Positions 1 to 11,400 are shown, counted from the stretch's first letter. The stretch is DNA of 64,000 bases from Anodontia alba (GCA_964016985.1 OZ024826.1:66591523-66655522); one strand, 5' to 3'. The notes: generated by a model from the letters alone, not told the origin. Numbers and translations: made by a program.

Positions 1-130
1 CCCGGTGTAAATCTTACTCTTTTTTTGCTTTGTGGTTTATTCTACGAGGCGATTTGTTTTAAGTCTTGCCCCTTGTGTTATTTTGTTCTTGTGTTTTTCT
101 TGTGATTGTAGAATTATCTCTTTCCTTTTT
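1..130 (-). repeat. Dispersed retroelement ORF1-like repeat, copy 1 (partial)
   Basis: The shared piece 'ggtttattctacgaggcgat' and its surroundings recur at 22160-22290. On the minus strand both copies read as a Lys/Arg/Asn/Thr-rich, basic low-complexity polypeptide with stops. This looks like the basic linker of the ORF1-like repeat better preserved at 22130-22800 and 11900-13020. The window edge truncates it. Confidence 0.45.
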
Positions 131-797
131 TTTCGGTATGGTATTTTGCATCCGTATTTAGTATCTCTATTTTGTATCATTTAGAAGTTTTTTTTTAGCA
201 TTTCCAAAACTGCAGATTCAAATGCCGCTTTTTTTTGCCAGTTATAAACATTCAATACTGTTAACAGTAAAGTTCTATCTGCATCAAGACCATAGAATAC
301 TGAAAACTGTCCTGAAGTTTTCAATGTATGGTAATGGCTTATAATTTCGTTATGTCTAGAAAAAACATCTAAAGATAAATTATATGTTAGACCCTCACAT
401 GACTTTGCTTAAAGATTTATCAATGGTAACGTATGTAACAATATATTACTTTTAAGGGATTTTTGTCTCTGTAAAGGCCTTTACCTACACTTATATCTCT
501 TGAATAAATACTCAGAGGAACAGGGAAGAAAGAGTAACAGGAATGAAAGGGAAGAAATAGAAGAAATAAAAACATTCCCCCTCTACCTTTACTAACTACA
601 AGGATAGCAGGCCTTGCCTAACTGTAAGCCAATATCAGTTGGACGCCCCGTAGGCACAAGATACATGACACCTTCGCACCACCCAACCACCCCTATAATT
701 ACCAGTAACAGAAAAATACAAACTATTGTATTCGCTCGTTGATTCAGTGCTAAATTACAGCTCAGAAATATGGGGTACATAGCCAATACATAGACAT
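131..797. other. Gene-less AT-rich stretch
   Basis: I see no coding region, RNA gene or repeat structure that I recognise here. The short open frames lack any family signature. Confidence 0.5.
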
Positions 798-1470
798 TGC
801 ACGAAACAAGGAAGATTACTCTGGCTAATTTGGTTTTTGAATTAACTCCCTTGCCAAAAACACATGTAGTGTAAATACTTTCTTCGTGTCCGGCTTATAA
901 CTCCTAAACCGTATGGAATATATTCATAAAACTTCACAGCTGGCTAAATTGTAAAATGTGTCGCAAACAAGGAAGACAACTCTGGCTAATTTGATTTTTG
1001 AATTAACCCTCTTGCCAAAAACCCATTTAGTGTATATGCTTTCTTTTTGTCCAGATGACAACTCCTTAACCATATGGAATATATTCATGAAACTTCCCAG
1101 ATTGCTAAATCATATCGAGACGATGTATCACAAACAAGGAAGACAACTCTGGGTAATTGTTTTTTTTTTTTTTTTTAATTAACTCCCCTTGCCTAAAATC
1201 CATGTTGTGTCTGACTTATAACTCCTAAACACTATGGAATGTATTTATGAAACTTCACAGATGGCTAAATCATTTCGAGACATATCGGGAACAAGAAAGA
1301 CAACTCTGGCTAATTCGGGTTTTGAATTAACTCCCCTTGCCAAAAATTCATGTAGTGTAATGCTTTCTTCGTGGCCGGCACCTAAAGCGCATGAAATATA
1401 TTCATGAAACTTCCGAATACCGCTTAAGCCGGAGCTAGGGGACGTATGCAGCATCGCAAACTTCAGTTTC
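798..1470 (+). repeat. Tandem repeat, ~4 units of ~160 bp
   Basis: Four diverged units begin near 798, 961, 1128 and 1285. Each carries 'acaaggaagacaactctgg' or a close variant, then 'gaattaactcccttgcc', then 'aactcctaaac', then 'atggaatatattcatgaaac'. Unit 3 holds a T expansion near 1160. The array runs straight into a copy of dispersed family D (1440-1545), so it may be part of the same larger element. Confidence 0.8.
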
Positions 1471-1545
1471 ATATGAACAGACTCAATCAAACCGAGTCTC
1501 CGATTTTCGTGATTTTTGTGTGTTCTTTGTTTCCAAAGGCAGTCT
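1440..1545 (+). repeat. Dispersed repeat family D, copy 1
   Basis: The core 'aaaaccgagactcccatttt' followed by 'gtgttctttgtttccaaagg' (here diverged) recurs at 14960-15095, 16755-16900 (inverted), 27310-27505 and 28213-28330. I cannot assign a transposon class. Confidence 0.6.
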
Positions 1546-1940
1546 TTTTTTACTTTTATTTCACAGCCTTACTGGAACATTGGACCCTAAGGTTGGGATT
1601 TTTCTGCCCTCATTGAACATCAGTTACGGATTCTATTGTCTTACGTAGAAGATCTCTGTTATGTTGTTTGCAATATCTCTCTGGATCAGCACTCTTGGCC
1701 TATAATTTAAGCATTATATGATATGAAGTGCTCCGGGCGGGAGCACCCGTGTCCCATGGACACTTTTCTAATTTTAAGATGGTTGCACAGTTGGCATAGC
1801 CAATCTTCCCTGGGACCCTCTAAAATAACAAACATGTAGTTATCTCAAGCACATACAGAATTAACATGACATTTTCAAATGTTGAAACAACCATTTACAC
1901 ATAAACACAAACAGAATGATATGAGAAACAAAACAAATTA

Positions 1941-2142
1941 AGTTATAGATAAACTATGATTATTGTCGAGGTTTTGGGTATACTGTAAATTATACCACAT
2001 TTTGGTGACCTTTCACTGTCTGACCCCAAACGAGGCGGAGCCGAGTTTGGGTCAGACAGTGAAAGGTCACCAAACTATGATATAATTTACAAATTTACAG
2101 TATTCCCAAAACGAGACAATAACATGGTTTATCTGTTTTAAC
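1941..2142. repeat. ~200-bp imperfect palindrome (foldback element)
   Basis: The two arms are near-complementary over about 95 bp each. The left arm contains 'ggtgacctttcactgtctga', and its reverse complement follows after a short 'gaggcggagcc' centre. The outer ends match as 'gataaactatgattattgtc' against 'gataaaccatgttattgtc'. There is no coding capacity. It is probably a foldback-type MITE; I could not define a target duplication. Confidence 0.7.
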
Positions 2143-2559
2143 CAATGTATGAGACTGCTTTTTTTTCTTACAAAAACTATACTTTTATTAATTACGAGCG
2201 TAAGTATATCTTTTTCTACTTTTTTTTATTTTCATTTTTTGTATAATTTTATGGTAAAGTGGTAACATCCGGTCTGATGTAATGCTGGACCTATTGATCT
2301 TGTGTACTTAAAATGATGCAACACCCTTTTATTTTAATTAAACTTACTGAGGCACTACTGCTAAAATCTGATTGGTTGCAATCATGTCAATCAAAAGAAA
2401 TTATATCAGCATCTTAATTTGGTCAAATTTTGGTGCAATCTGGTTGGTCAGCTGTAGCTTTGGTCATTATAATATACACCAGACAGACTATCTGGTTTTA
2501 AGTGTTGTTTTTCAACAAAAACTTGAATGTGTCATTCATAGAAAGTTGTTCAGTGCAGT

Positions 2560-3070
2560 TTTAAGTAATTTTGAAGTTCCTCTGACCTTTACCACTATTT
2601 GGGCAATTTCAGTAGACACTATATTTGATGATACTTTTTTTTTTCCAGCTAACAGAATTTGACATTTCATGCAAACTGTCTCTATTGGAGACAATTTGTA
2701 TGAAATGTCAAATCCATTTGCCTAAATAAGAAGACTTTCAAAATGTCAACAGCTGAAAATTGATGGTTAGCACTCTTTGGACAATTTCGGCAGACAACAT
2801 ATTAATGATACGTTTATTTTTTCCTGAAAATATGACACTTGGAGACAATTTGCATGAAATGTCAAATCCTGTTTCCTGGGAAAAATAAGAAAATATTTCA
2901 AAATGTCTGCTGAAAATTGATGCTTAGCACTCTGAGTACAAAATTCAACATACAACATTTTGAAATATTTTTCTTATTTTTCCCAGAAATCAAAAACCTG
3001 CTTTTTAGGAAAAATATCATCAATTTGTCATCGTCTGTGGAATTAGCCCAGAGAGTGTAAAAGGTTAAGG
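2560..3070. repeat. Foldback repeat family F (nested copies)
   Basis: This stretch is built from inverted pieces. 'gacatttcatgcaaactgtc' near 2661 pairs with 'gacaatttgtatgaaatgtc' near 2691, and related arms recur at 2845-2870. End-like motifs 'ttagcactctttggacaatt' (2767) and, inverted, 'agagagtgtaaaaggtt' (3050) bracket the region. Related sequence occurs at 29440-29620 and 59440-59650. It is non-coding. Confidence 0.5.
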
Positions 3071-3125
3071 TGCACTGATGGGTTGACAGTCATTCTAAAG
3101 TACACCTGTGAGATCTATAAATAAA

Positions 3126-3163
3126 CCGTGGGATAATTTTCAAAACTGAAAATTATCCCATGG
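3126..3163. repeat. Short hairpin, 17-bp arms
   Basis: The arm 'gtgggataattttca' pairs with 'tgaaaattatcccatgg' across a 4-nt loop (one mismatch). It is isolated and may be the centre of a small foldback insertion. Confidence 0.55.
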
Positions 3164-3628
3164 TCCAGCTATGGTATAATTTTGGTTATTGAACTTTAGT
3201 TTTATTTTCATAGAGAAAATGGAACAGTCATTGGTAAAGTAATATAAGGTATATGCGTTTGCAAACATGCAATATAAATTGGCATCAGACGGTGGAGGTA
3301 ATGGCATTGAATTAAGAAGCATTCCCTTCTTTTTAGCCATTGTAGACATTTCGAAACAAAGCTGCTTAATGTGTCCGCATTTTTAATTTCTGTTGTAATT
3401 CTGTTTCAGACAAGAGCACCAGAATATACCTAACTTCTTTTAAGTATGTTTAATTTGATTTTTATATTGTAAAATGTTTGTTCCATACTGATTGTAGATT
3501 AAAAATGGTGATATTTCCAACTTAAATAAATGGGAACTGTGTTATTTGCAATTTTGTACGTAAGTTTTGCTTTGTTTATGAACATTACTTCTTCAAATGT
3601 AAAAAAGTATAGGGTTTTAAGGCATCCT

Positions 3629-3742
3629 CGATAATTCCCACATAATCATTTGCCTAAAATTATTTTGCAGGTTCGTTTTTCGACTTTATAAAAAGTCGAA
3701 AAACGAACCTGCAAAATATTTTTGGCAAAGATTATGTAATCG
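3629..3742. repeat. ~114-bp palindrome
   Basis: 'gcaggttcgtttttcgact' and its reverse complement flank a 'ttataaa' centre. Pairing extends outward through 'ataatcatttgcc' and 'ggcaaagattat' to cgat/atcg at the edges. It is non-coding and probably a MITE. Confidence 0.7.
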
Positions 3743-3818
3743 AAAGAATGTCCCCATATGGTGCAGCAATATTCAAGATGAGGCTTTATATAAGCATATA
3801 TAGACTTTATATATAGAG

Positions 3819-3953
3819 GATCTTACATGAGTGGTCCTTTAATATGAAATCTATGAAACGAGCTTGGGTAATTTCGGGGTATTTTGCGAGCCTTGGCGAA
3901 ATTACCCAACGAGTTTCAAAAATTTCATAGTAAATGACCACGAATGTAAGATT
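3819..3953. repeat. ~135-bp palindrome
   Basis: The left arm (gatcttacatga, gtggtccttt, atgaaatctatgaaacgag, tgggtaatttcg) pairs with the right arm, which ends cgaaattaccca ... atgaccacgaatgtaagatt. The loop is about 20 nt. It lies 65 bp from the previous palindrome but is unrelated to it in sequence. Confidence 0.7.
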
Positions 3954-5029
3954 CTGTTTACATGGCCCTTCCGATGACAAAAAAAAATGCACAAAATATG
4001 TTAAGATAACGGCTTTCCATAGTTAAGCGGAACAACTCACTACCAAGGATTCAATAGTACTACGCAACAAAAATAGTTTGCATATTATTTGATAAGTACC
4101 GAAAATACCTAGAAACAAGATAAATATGTCATTTATTACTTCATTAAATTGTAGGAATGAATGATGATTTTTATTTGAGCTAATATATATTTCATTTGAA
4201 TAAATGAATTTAAAGATAAATATTCCCTTCAACGTCATTCAGCGAGTCAATACGTCACTGAGAATCAGTAGGGAAATCCCCCGAAGTCAGCTGTCGTATT
4301 TAAAGGTCATTGACCCTAGATCAATACAGTTTATACGGTGGCTGATACACCCAAGTAAATGACATTTCAAACACATAAAATATTTTAACTGTAGTTTGGA
4401 TTTTAATTTGACACATTTATTGACTGTCGGAGTCATGTTATCCTCCAATGCTTTTTGGAGGTGGTGATTTTTTTTCTTTGACTGTTTGACGACATCGATG
4501 TTGAAAGTGATCTAAATATGTTGCCGGAAACATCGAATTTTAACCACCGTGAATATTTCTGGCAGCTGTGTTATTCACACTTCCATCGGTCTGACATTTA
4601 TCGTTCATCTCAAAATCATCTCAAAACTGAAGGCAGGATCTGTTTCAAAAGTTAAAGTTGTATCGGCGAACGCGGACACCATCTTGGTTGCTATCAATAA
4701 GCGGAGTAATACGAATATTAATGAGGGTAATTAGGCTAACCAATGGGAAGCCTTGCAGGTGTTATAACACGTGTGGTTATATGATTTTTATGACATGGGT
4801 TATTTCACTGAATAAGTTGACGGTTATGTGATAAATATAACTCTATGTTGTTGGGATAAATATGAAGTTATCCGAGAAAACAGCCACAAGGAAGTCGATA
4901 TTTTTTGCAAAATGTTGAAAATGGTTATTCCACTCTAAATTGTCATCAAAATGAAAACCATTTTTTTTTTCAGAACATGTTATATGCAATCCAGTATCAT
5001 TATATGAGTGTCTGATTGTTATTGGTTAA

Positions 5030-5035
<6 letters not shown>
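3954..5035. other. Gene-less stretch
   Basis: This is AT-rich sequence without a recognisable gene, RNA or repeat. The short ORFs have no family features. Confidence 0.5.
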
Positions 5036-5062
<27 letters not shown>

Positions 5063-5095
5063 TTTTTTTTTTGTTTTGTTTTGTTTTGTTTTTTG
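5036..5095. repeat. Poly-T / TTTTG low-complexity run
   Basis: A run of T with G interruptions. On the minus strand it reads as a poly-A-like tract directly downstream of the LINE remnant at 5100-6440. Because that LINE is cut off inside RT, the tract is not clearly its natural tail. Confidence 0.8.
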
Positions 5096-5099
5096 TTGC

Positions 5100-6440
5100 T
5101 GTTGTTTGTCTTCTGACGATTTGTTATTAACATTAATTTTGTTTTGTCTGTTTCATCCCAGTCTCTAGACACCACGTGTGAAGTAGATTTAAAGCATGCT
5201 GAAGATTATTTTCAATTTGACCCTTGTTGTCCCGGATATCATATAATCTAGTGCCGTCAGCATATAAATCAACAGAGCCAATGACATCTTCCAAGGTTAG
5301 TAATTTAAAAACTGAAATAGAAGTGGGGGGGAGGGGGGGGGGGCTAAAATTTATCTTTGAGGAACGCCATTACCTTACACTATCACTTTTAGATAAGTTT
5401 CCATTTATATTAACTTGCTGATATATACAGAGATACGAAGCAAACCATGATGCAATTCATTTAGTCTGTAATATAGTTTCTGAAGGAGGGAATTATGATC
5501 TACCAAATCAAACGCCTTACGAAAATCTACCAAGATACACCCCACTAAATTCCCATTATTGATCGCGTTCAGCCAAGTATCACTTATCAGTGTAAGGGCC
5601 GATTCTGTTGATTGACCCATTCTAAATCCACTCTGATTTTTATGAAGAAATTTATAGCCATCTAGATAAGTTATAAGTTTCTTGCTAACCCATTTTTCAT
5701 TTTTTTTTGACAAAGTTGGTAATATTGAACGCATCCTGTGCTCCTGTTTTAAATATAGGATTTCTTTGCATTTTTTTTCAACAATCTGGAAAAATGCTAG
5801 AAGACATACTTAGGTTGATAATAAATGTTAAACTTGGTGATAGGCTAGGAGCTATAAAAATACCAATACAATCTAAACTTGAGGCTGTCGAAGCAGTACA
5901 GGACAAATATGTTGTGATGAATGAAACCTTTGTCATAGGTACGTTGGGCATTTTAGTATAACATAATATCTAAGTGTTTCGAAGTTGGATGGAGTTAGTG
6001 GTTCTTTTAGTTTGGACGGTACATTTATAAAGAAATCATTAAAGATACCAGCAACATCTTTTTTCATTAGTTATTAATGTATCATTTACTTACTGCCAAA
6101 GTTGCTATTAGATGAAGCATGTTTGTTCCTTGCCCCAAACTGTCTTAAAGTTTCCAAGGTTTCTTATTCAGCTTTATTTCAATATGCTTCTCTTTTTGTT
6201 TTATCTAACAAAGCTGAAACTCTTTTCCTCAGAATTCTTCAGTTTTCCATTTATCGCATCTATATCTGTCTTTCATACAATCTAAAATGTCTGTTGTCAG
6301 CCACTCTGACTGGTATTTTCTTTTAACTCTGTGCGTTCTGATAGGCGCGTATTTATTGACTATTTCTAAAGATAATGTATTCCATACTTCTACCATGTCG
6401 TTTATATTGTCAAATGCTGTTACTGCTTTCCATCTTGATA
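5100..6440 (-). pseudogene. LINE (jockey/CR1-like) reverse transcriptase remnant
   Basis: The best open piece is 5405-5734 (109 codons). It holds the RT segment QSGFRMGQSTESAL and motif A in the form VDFRKAFDLVDH. Further along the minus strand, in shifted frames, are GVPQR (motif B, normally GVPQGS) near 5360 and a motif C reading LYADG near 5250, where the family has YADD, so a catalytic Asp is lost. Upstream on the minus strand (6250-6330) is the linker typical of the region between endonuclease and RT (EWLTTDILDCMKDR). Stops, frameshifts and the missing catalytic residue make it dead. The jockey or CR1 clade cannot be settled by eye. Confidence 0.8.
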
Positions 6441-6499
6441 AATCAGTTTTAAACTAATTTTCATAATTCTTTTAATAACCTATATGTTATAATATTGTG

Positions 6500-7090
6500 T
6501 TTATTATAACCCGCCACACAATAGTGACGGGGTATTGTGGTTTCACGTTGGACGTCCGTGTGTCTGTCCGTCCGTCCGTCCGTTTTTCGTTTCCGGATGA
6601 TAACTTGAGTAAACATCAATGGATTTTTACCAAACAATGTGCATTGATATTGTGGATATCTGGTTTGGGGTTGCTAATGGGCAAATTTCGTCATTTTTTT
6701 ACGGATTTATCTGCTCGAGACACGCCCGTATTTTTCGTTTCCGGACGATAACGAGTAAATAACAAGGGATTTTAACCAAACTTTTATATGCATTGACATT
6801 AAGGAGATCTGGTTTGGAATTGCTAATGGGCAAATTTCGTCAAATGTTTACGGAGTTATCTGCCCGAGACACGCCCATATTTTCGCTTCCGGACGATAAC
6901 TTGAGTAAATAACAAGGTCTTTAAACCAAACTTGCTATATATTATCAAGATCTGGTTTAGGATTGTTATCTGTCCGTTGATATTATCAAGATCTGGTTTA
7001 GGATTGTTATCTGTCCCTCCGTCGTTTTCTTTCCAGACATTTTTGCAACGATAACTTTAATACATAAACAAATAATTGCTGTGACTGGGT
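6500..7090 (+). repeat. Dispersed repeat family G with ~150-bp internal repeats
   Basis: The repeat opens with 'acccgccacacaatagtgac', then 'ggtttcacgttggacgtccg' and a (CCGT)n run. A ~150-bp unit follows about three to four times, starting near 6587, 6738 and 6885. Its markers are 'cgtttccggacgataac' and 'gatctggtttggaattgcta'. Inverted partial copies lie at 29995-30160 and 31000-31200. It is non-coding and of unknown class. Confidence 0.7.
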
Positions 7091-7151
7091 ATTATGCTTG
7101 CGGTGCTTTATTTTTGCGTATATTTTCGATCTCAAAATATTGCACATTGAC

Positions 7152-7300
7152 TGTTGTGGGTTTCTAATAGACAGAATCAACGATCTGGTTTGTATTTTTC
7201 GTTTAATTTTCATACGACTTTTCACTTCCGTTTTACTTCTACTAAAGACAACTCTAACCCAAATCAAACCTATATCTGCAACTGCAGCCAGTCCTAAACA
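7152..7300 (-). repeat. 3' LTR of the 3.1-kb gypsy element
   Basis: In + strand coordinates it begins TGTTGTGGG and ends CCTAAACA, giving TG...CA termini. It matches 10131-10279 over its full 149 bp with about 10 differences. On the element's sense strand an A-rich purine tract (complement of 7301-7312) immediately precedes it. Confidence 0.9.
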
Positions 7301-7469
7301 TCTTTTTTTTTAAGTTCTGATTGATTTGAATGAAATAAACTAAACTTAAAATAACAAAAAAAAAAAACAACAAAAAAAAAACAAAAAAAAACATACTGTT
7401 AAATCCCAACACCATCACTGTCACTCATCAAACTACATGTATAATAAGCTGCTTAGTTTGTGACAAAGT

Positions 7470-8669
7470 CTTTCAACCAGTCTGGTTTCTTAGAAATCCT
7501 GCCACTAGAACAACGGCTTTCACCTTTGCTAGTCTCTGGGTTCCTAAACACTTTAATTGGAGTTTTGGATGGCGTTTTCGCGGACTCGGATGTTTGAGGC
7601 AATTGTGGAGTGAGGTTCTGTGTTCTGTGGGAGTTTCTGGCTTTGATTTGGACGCGTCACAGTCAGCCTCTGCATTTGGTAACACTTGCAAATGCTTACG
7701 GTTTATCTTTGGGAATGAAAACTAGGTAAGATCGACGATCGGGATCGGCATCGGCTACTGTACCCATCTGGTTCCAGGTCTTTTGTTTATCAGTTTTAAG
7801 GCAAACTGGGTCACCTCGACCTAGTAAAGGGAGTGAATTGGTACTGTGCCTACGATCGAAGTAGAATTTGCTTTTGTATTTTAACTTTGCATCACTTTGC
7901 TGCACTTCCTTATGTTTTGGCCACTTTGGCATTAGATTCTGTGGTAAGATAGGAATTGCTGTTCTAATATTACGGCCCATGATCATTTGAGCTGGACTAT
8001 AATAACCAGTCGTGGCTATCGGAGTACTTCTGTATGCTTTCAGAGCTTGAAATATGTTCTTTTGGGCTAAAATACGCTTTGCTATTTTTACCCCGGCTTC
8101 TGCTTCACCGTTTCCTTGAGGATAAAAGTTTGCTTTATGTTGCATTTTTTAGCAAATTTCCTTACCTCGGCCGACTTAAACGGCATGCCATTATCGGATA
8201 CCATCTCTTCTGGGTCTCCTCAGCGCGCAAATGTGTTTTCTAACTTGCCTATTAGCATACTGCTTGTGAGTTTAGGCATGTGTACTAACTCAATATAGCG
8301 TTAATAATAATCTGTGACTACAAGATAATGTTTGTTTTCATATTCGCACATATTGGCCGCAATTTTCTCCAAAGGACTATCAGGTAGACTTGTGGATTTT
8401 AATGGCTCTTTTTTCTGAGTTGGCTTATGCATTTGGCAGAATGAGCAATTTTCGACTAGGTTTTTGATATTTTTAGATATGGTTGGCCACCATACACACA
8501 TCTTGGCTCTTTCTCTGCATTTATTGATGCCCAAATGGCCTTCATGAATGCTCTGCAAAGTTTCTGCCTGTAATTCTTTTGGTATAACAACTCTGCTCTG
8601 ATAGGTCACTAAACATTTGGATTTTGACAGCTCATTGCGTACTCCAAAAATATGGCTTTTACAGGCCAT
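7470..8669 (-). pseudogene. Integrase region of the 3.1-kb gypsy element
   Basis: The N-terminal zinc-binding part (8669-8400) has the His pair HEGHLG and the Cys pair CSFC. The core continues through KHYLVVTDYY and VSDNGMPF (second catalytic Asp) to GNGEAEAGVK (Glu). The first catalytic Asp, normally in a DLCEY-like context, reads Asn (AANMCEY), which should kill strand transfer. The core is split between frames, with a break near 8215 and another near 8150. A C-terminal tail of about 72 codons (7473-7691) is in another frame. It acted in nuclear cDNA insertion when intact. Confidence 0.85.
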
Positions 8670-9600
8670 TCATTTTTTATGAATCTACTGACCTTTGAAG
8701 GTCACTGTCATGCTCTGTTTCATATCTCATTTGTTCAAGCTTCATATCTGATATCGGCCTATTCTTTTCAACTGACTGTACATAGACCTCATTTTCTAGG
8801 GTCTCATTACTGTCCTGAGGGGGCGGGGGGGGGTGGGGGCTCTTGATACGATGTCAGGTACTACCATATCTTTACCACTTACAAATACAGCTTTCACATT
8901 GAACCTTCTAAGACGCATTAAGAGCCTTTGGCATCTCAACGGGGTTTTGTCCAAATCTTGGCTGTTTGATATATCAGAGGAACCAGTGGTTTGTGGTCAG
9001 TTAAAAGGGTAATTGACTCAAGACCCAGCAAATACCTGGAGAATTTTTCACAGGCCCATACCCGCGCCAGACATTTCTTTTCAATCTGTGCCCATTTCTT
9101 TCAACTGTCAGTGAGAGTTCTTGAACAAAGTGCTATTGGTTTGAGTTCTTCCCCACCTCTTAGATAAAGTGCTGCCCCCAACACATAACAACTTGAATCT
9201 GCACTTACTACAATTGGTTTTGATTGATCATAATACACAAGGACTGGAGCAGAAGTATTTTTTCTTTTACTTTTTTCAAATGCCCGTTCTTGCTCTGGAC
9301 CCCAGAACCATGCAGCATCTCCCTTTAGGGGCTTCATAACTGTAATTAACCATACCTATGACACGCTGTAATTCTGGCCCATTTTGAGGAGCTTTGAGGT
9401 TCAATATAGCCTTAATTTTCTGAGTATTAGGACTGATACCTTTCTCGCTTATTATATGGCCAAAATACTCAAGTTTGTGTTTCCTAAATTCGCATTTGCC
9501 CTTGTTCAACTTAAGCCCTGCAAACTGAATCTTTTGCATGACTTTATTAAGTCTCCTATTATTGAGGTTATTAGCCGTGTTATCGGATATCAAAAAATTC
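8670..9600 (-). pseudogene. RT thumb and RNase H remnant of the 3.1-kb gypsy element
   Basis: The first part (9593-9340) encodes the end of RT: AGLKLNKGKCEF, then FGHIISEKGISPN, then [11 protein letters not shown]. The upstream fingers and palm with the YxDD motif are absent, so a deletion joins the protease to the RT thumb. RNase H follows, with [14 protein letters not shown] (first Asp) and, in another frame, [11 protein letters not shown]. Frames change near 9330 and 9105. Low-complexity G runs lie near 8820. Confidence 0.82.
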
Positions 9601-9774
9601 TGAACCTGTACTTTTTGCCTTTTAAAGTAAATACAATACCAATACAGCCCAGCTGACCGCCTGGACTGGTCAGAAGCGACGATGACTTTTCAAGACGCGG
9701 TTTCTTACGCAGTGAATTATATGTAACCTCAGACATCACGGTTGCATCAGCACCTGTATCAATCTTAAATGTGA
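9601..9774 (-). pseudogene. Aspartic protease remnant of the 3.1-kb gypsy element
   Basis: The minus strand reads ITFKIDTGADATVMSE, the DTGA active site of a retroviral-type aspartic protease, followed by about 40 residues of recognisable protease sequence. It follows the gag start with no nucleocapsid knuckle between, so a deletion has fused the end of the gag N-terminus to the protease region. Confidence 0.82.
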
Positions 9775-10017
9775 TTACACTGACACAAATTTCAAGACCA
9801 CTGATGTCAGGCCAAAAGACTTAAAAATGTTCTCATCCTCCTTTCCAGTTGAGTAAACAAGTGCTGCCACTTGTACTACGACTGAATCTTGATTAAGCTT
9901 TGATGCAATCCGATATCTGGTAAACCTCTGTTTCCATTCTGGCCATTTATTAGGCTTGGAAAAGTCCATTGGGTCAGGCGGGTTGAATTTTGGCATTTTT
10001 CTATGTGTGAAAGTCAA
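9775..10017 (-). pseudogene. Gag N-terminus of the 3.1-kb gypsy element
   Basis: An 80-codon frame. The segment FNPPDPMDFSKPNKWPEWKQ and a downstream YSTGKEDENIF resemble the start of Gag in Mag/K02A2.6-type gypsy elements. The capsid C-terminus and the CCHC knuckle are gone. The start lies about 115 bp downstream of the 5' LTR on the sense strand. It would have been the structural polyprotein of the virus-like particle. Confidence 0.7.
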
Positions 10018-10115
10018 TATATTCTATTCCGATTCAGACGTTTATCAATCGGAGATCGATAGTTTAACAATCGGCGCCTGTCATCACACGTTTACAGTCT
10101 AACAATGTGTTCAAA

Positions 10116-10130
10116 CCACTTCTGACACCA
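10116..10130 (-). promoter_or_regulatory. Primer-binding site (tRNA-Leu-like) of the 3.1-kb gypsy element
   Basis: The sense strand reads TGGTGTCAGAAGTGG directly after the CA end of the 5' LTR. It is complementary to a tRNA 3' end CCACTTCTGACACCA, which fits a tRNA-Leu. It would prime minus-strand cDNA synthesis. Confidence 0.75.
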
Positions 10131-10279
10131 TGTTGTGGGTTTCTAATAGACAGAATCAACGATCCGATTTGTATTCTTCGTTTAAATTTCAGACGACTTT
10201 TCACTTCCGTTTTACTTCTACTAAAGACAACTTTAACCCAAATCAAACCTGTATCTGCAACTGCTGCCAATCCTAAACA
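10131..10279 (-). repeat. 5' LTR of the 3.1-kb gypsy element
   Basis: The 149-bp partner of 7152-7300. It contains the transcription start region of the element by analogy. No clear TATA box was identified. Confidence 0.9.
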
Positions 10280-10284
10280 CTGAC

Positions 10285-11400
10285 TACTTAATGTTTGTTT
10301 ACATACATGTACTTTAGAGATAGTTTCTTCATAATTAGTATATAACCAATGAACTGCACATGATTGTTTCTCTGGTCGGGTGCTTTACAAGTTGACTAAA
10401 ACCTAAAGATGTCGTAAAATAGGCACATCAGTATCATTAAATTCTTGTCAACATCCCCCAACAAAATAACTTTCTTTTTCTTCTCTTAAGACATAGTCAG
10501 TAAAACTTTCAATTCTACCATTGATACGCAATGTCTATACGCAAGTCTGGAAGACGATACATATTACCAGATAAGAAAGATCGTCCCTTTTCCATGCGTA
10601 AATATCATTTCTCACATAAACCTTAATACCTCCACTGCCATTACTCTTTCAGAAAGCATTTGAATCCCGTCAATTCTAAACAAACTTAGCCAATTTGTGT
10701 TGTTTTAACCGTTTCACAAATGCTGAATACATGTAAAGAATTATTCTCTGTTCCGTCAGTATAGCCAAGTTGCGAAAATTGCCCATGTTTTGCCCAATTA
10801 TCCCTTCAATGCTAATGTGATCAAAATTGATACCTTTGGATGCTAAATTCAAGTTTAGAACATCGTTTTGATTACATGTTTCTCTGTGACCTTACAGAAT
10901 CATTGCCATTTATAAATCTTAAAACTGATTCTATACTATTGTCTTCTCTAGAATGTAACTCACTAGAAGTTCTTTTTTTCCATTATCAGTTTTTATTGTG
11001 ACTTTAGATGAACATGAACTCCGATTAGAATGACAAGAACATTGTCTTTATATGTTGAAATAGAAGTTCCAAATATACAGGCGCTGTCTGAGTTACACTA
11101 CATAAATTTTCAAGAACACAATATGAATTAGTATTTACAAAAGAACCGCCCGTCACTGGAGTCCCTTGAAAAAACCAACATGCTGCTAAAATGTGTCCGC
11201 CTTTTTCACAGCCGTGATTCTCGCTTCTTGCTATATTCTTGGTGACTAGTGTCCTGGTCTTGTTTTCCGTGAAACTGCACCGGAGCACCGATATTGTTCT
11301 CTCAATAGCTTGCTCGCACAAAAACACAAAAAGTCATAGTTGTCACTTTATTTCCGACCGTGAAAGGTGGATCCTGTCTTTTGAAAAGAAGCGTGTTATT
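10285..11400. other. Stretch without a recognised gene
   Basis: A 100-codon minus-strand frame at 11025-11327 is Cys-containing but matches nothing I know. It lies downstream (minus sense) of the SGNH-like remnant and could be a decayed continuation of it. The rest is AT-rich unique-looking sequence. Confidence 0.4.

Larger units (their letters stand above)
7152..10279 (-). mobile_element. Internally deleted Ty3/gypsy retrotransposon, 149-bp LTRs
   Basis: A 3128-bp element with paired 149-bp LTRs. A candidate target duplication reads ttgac at 7147-7151 and ctgac at 10280-10284 (4 of 5 bases). Read on the minus strand the order is 5' LTR, tRNA-Leu-like primer site, gag start, protease, RT thumb, RNase H, integrase, purine tract, 3' LTR. 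It is far below the ~4.5-5 kb of intact relatives. The gag capsid/nucleocapsid and the RT palm are missing, and frames are broken. The LTRs differ at about 10 of 149 positions. Short LTRs plus a Leu primer site resemble Mag-clade elements such as bivalve Steamer; that placement is inference. Confidence 0.88.
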
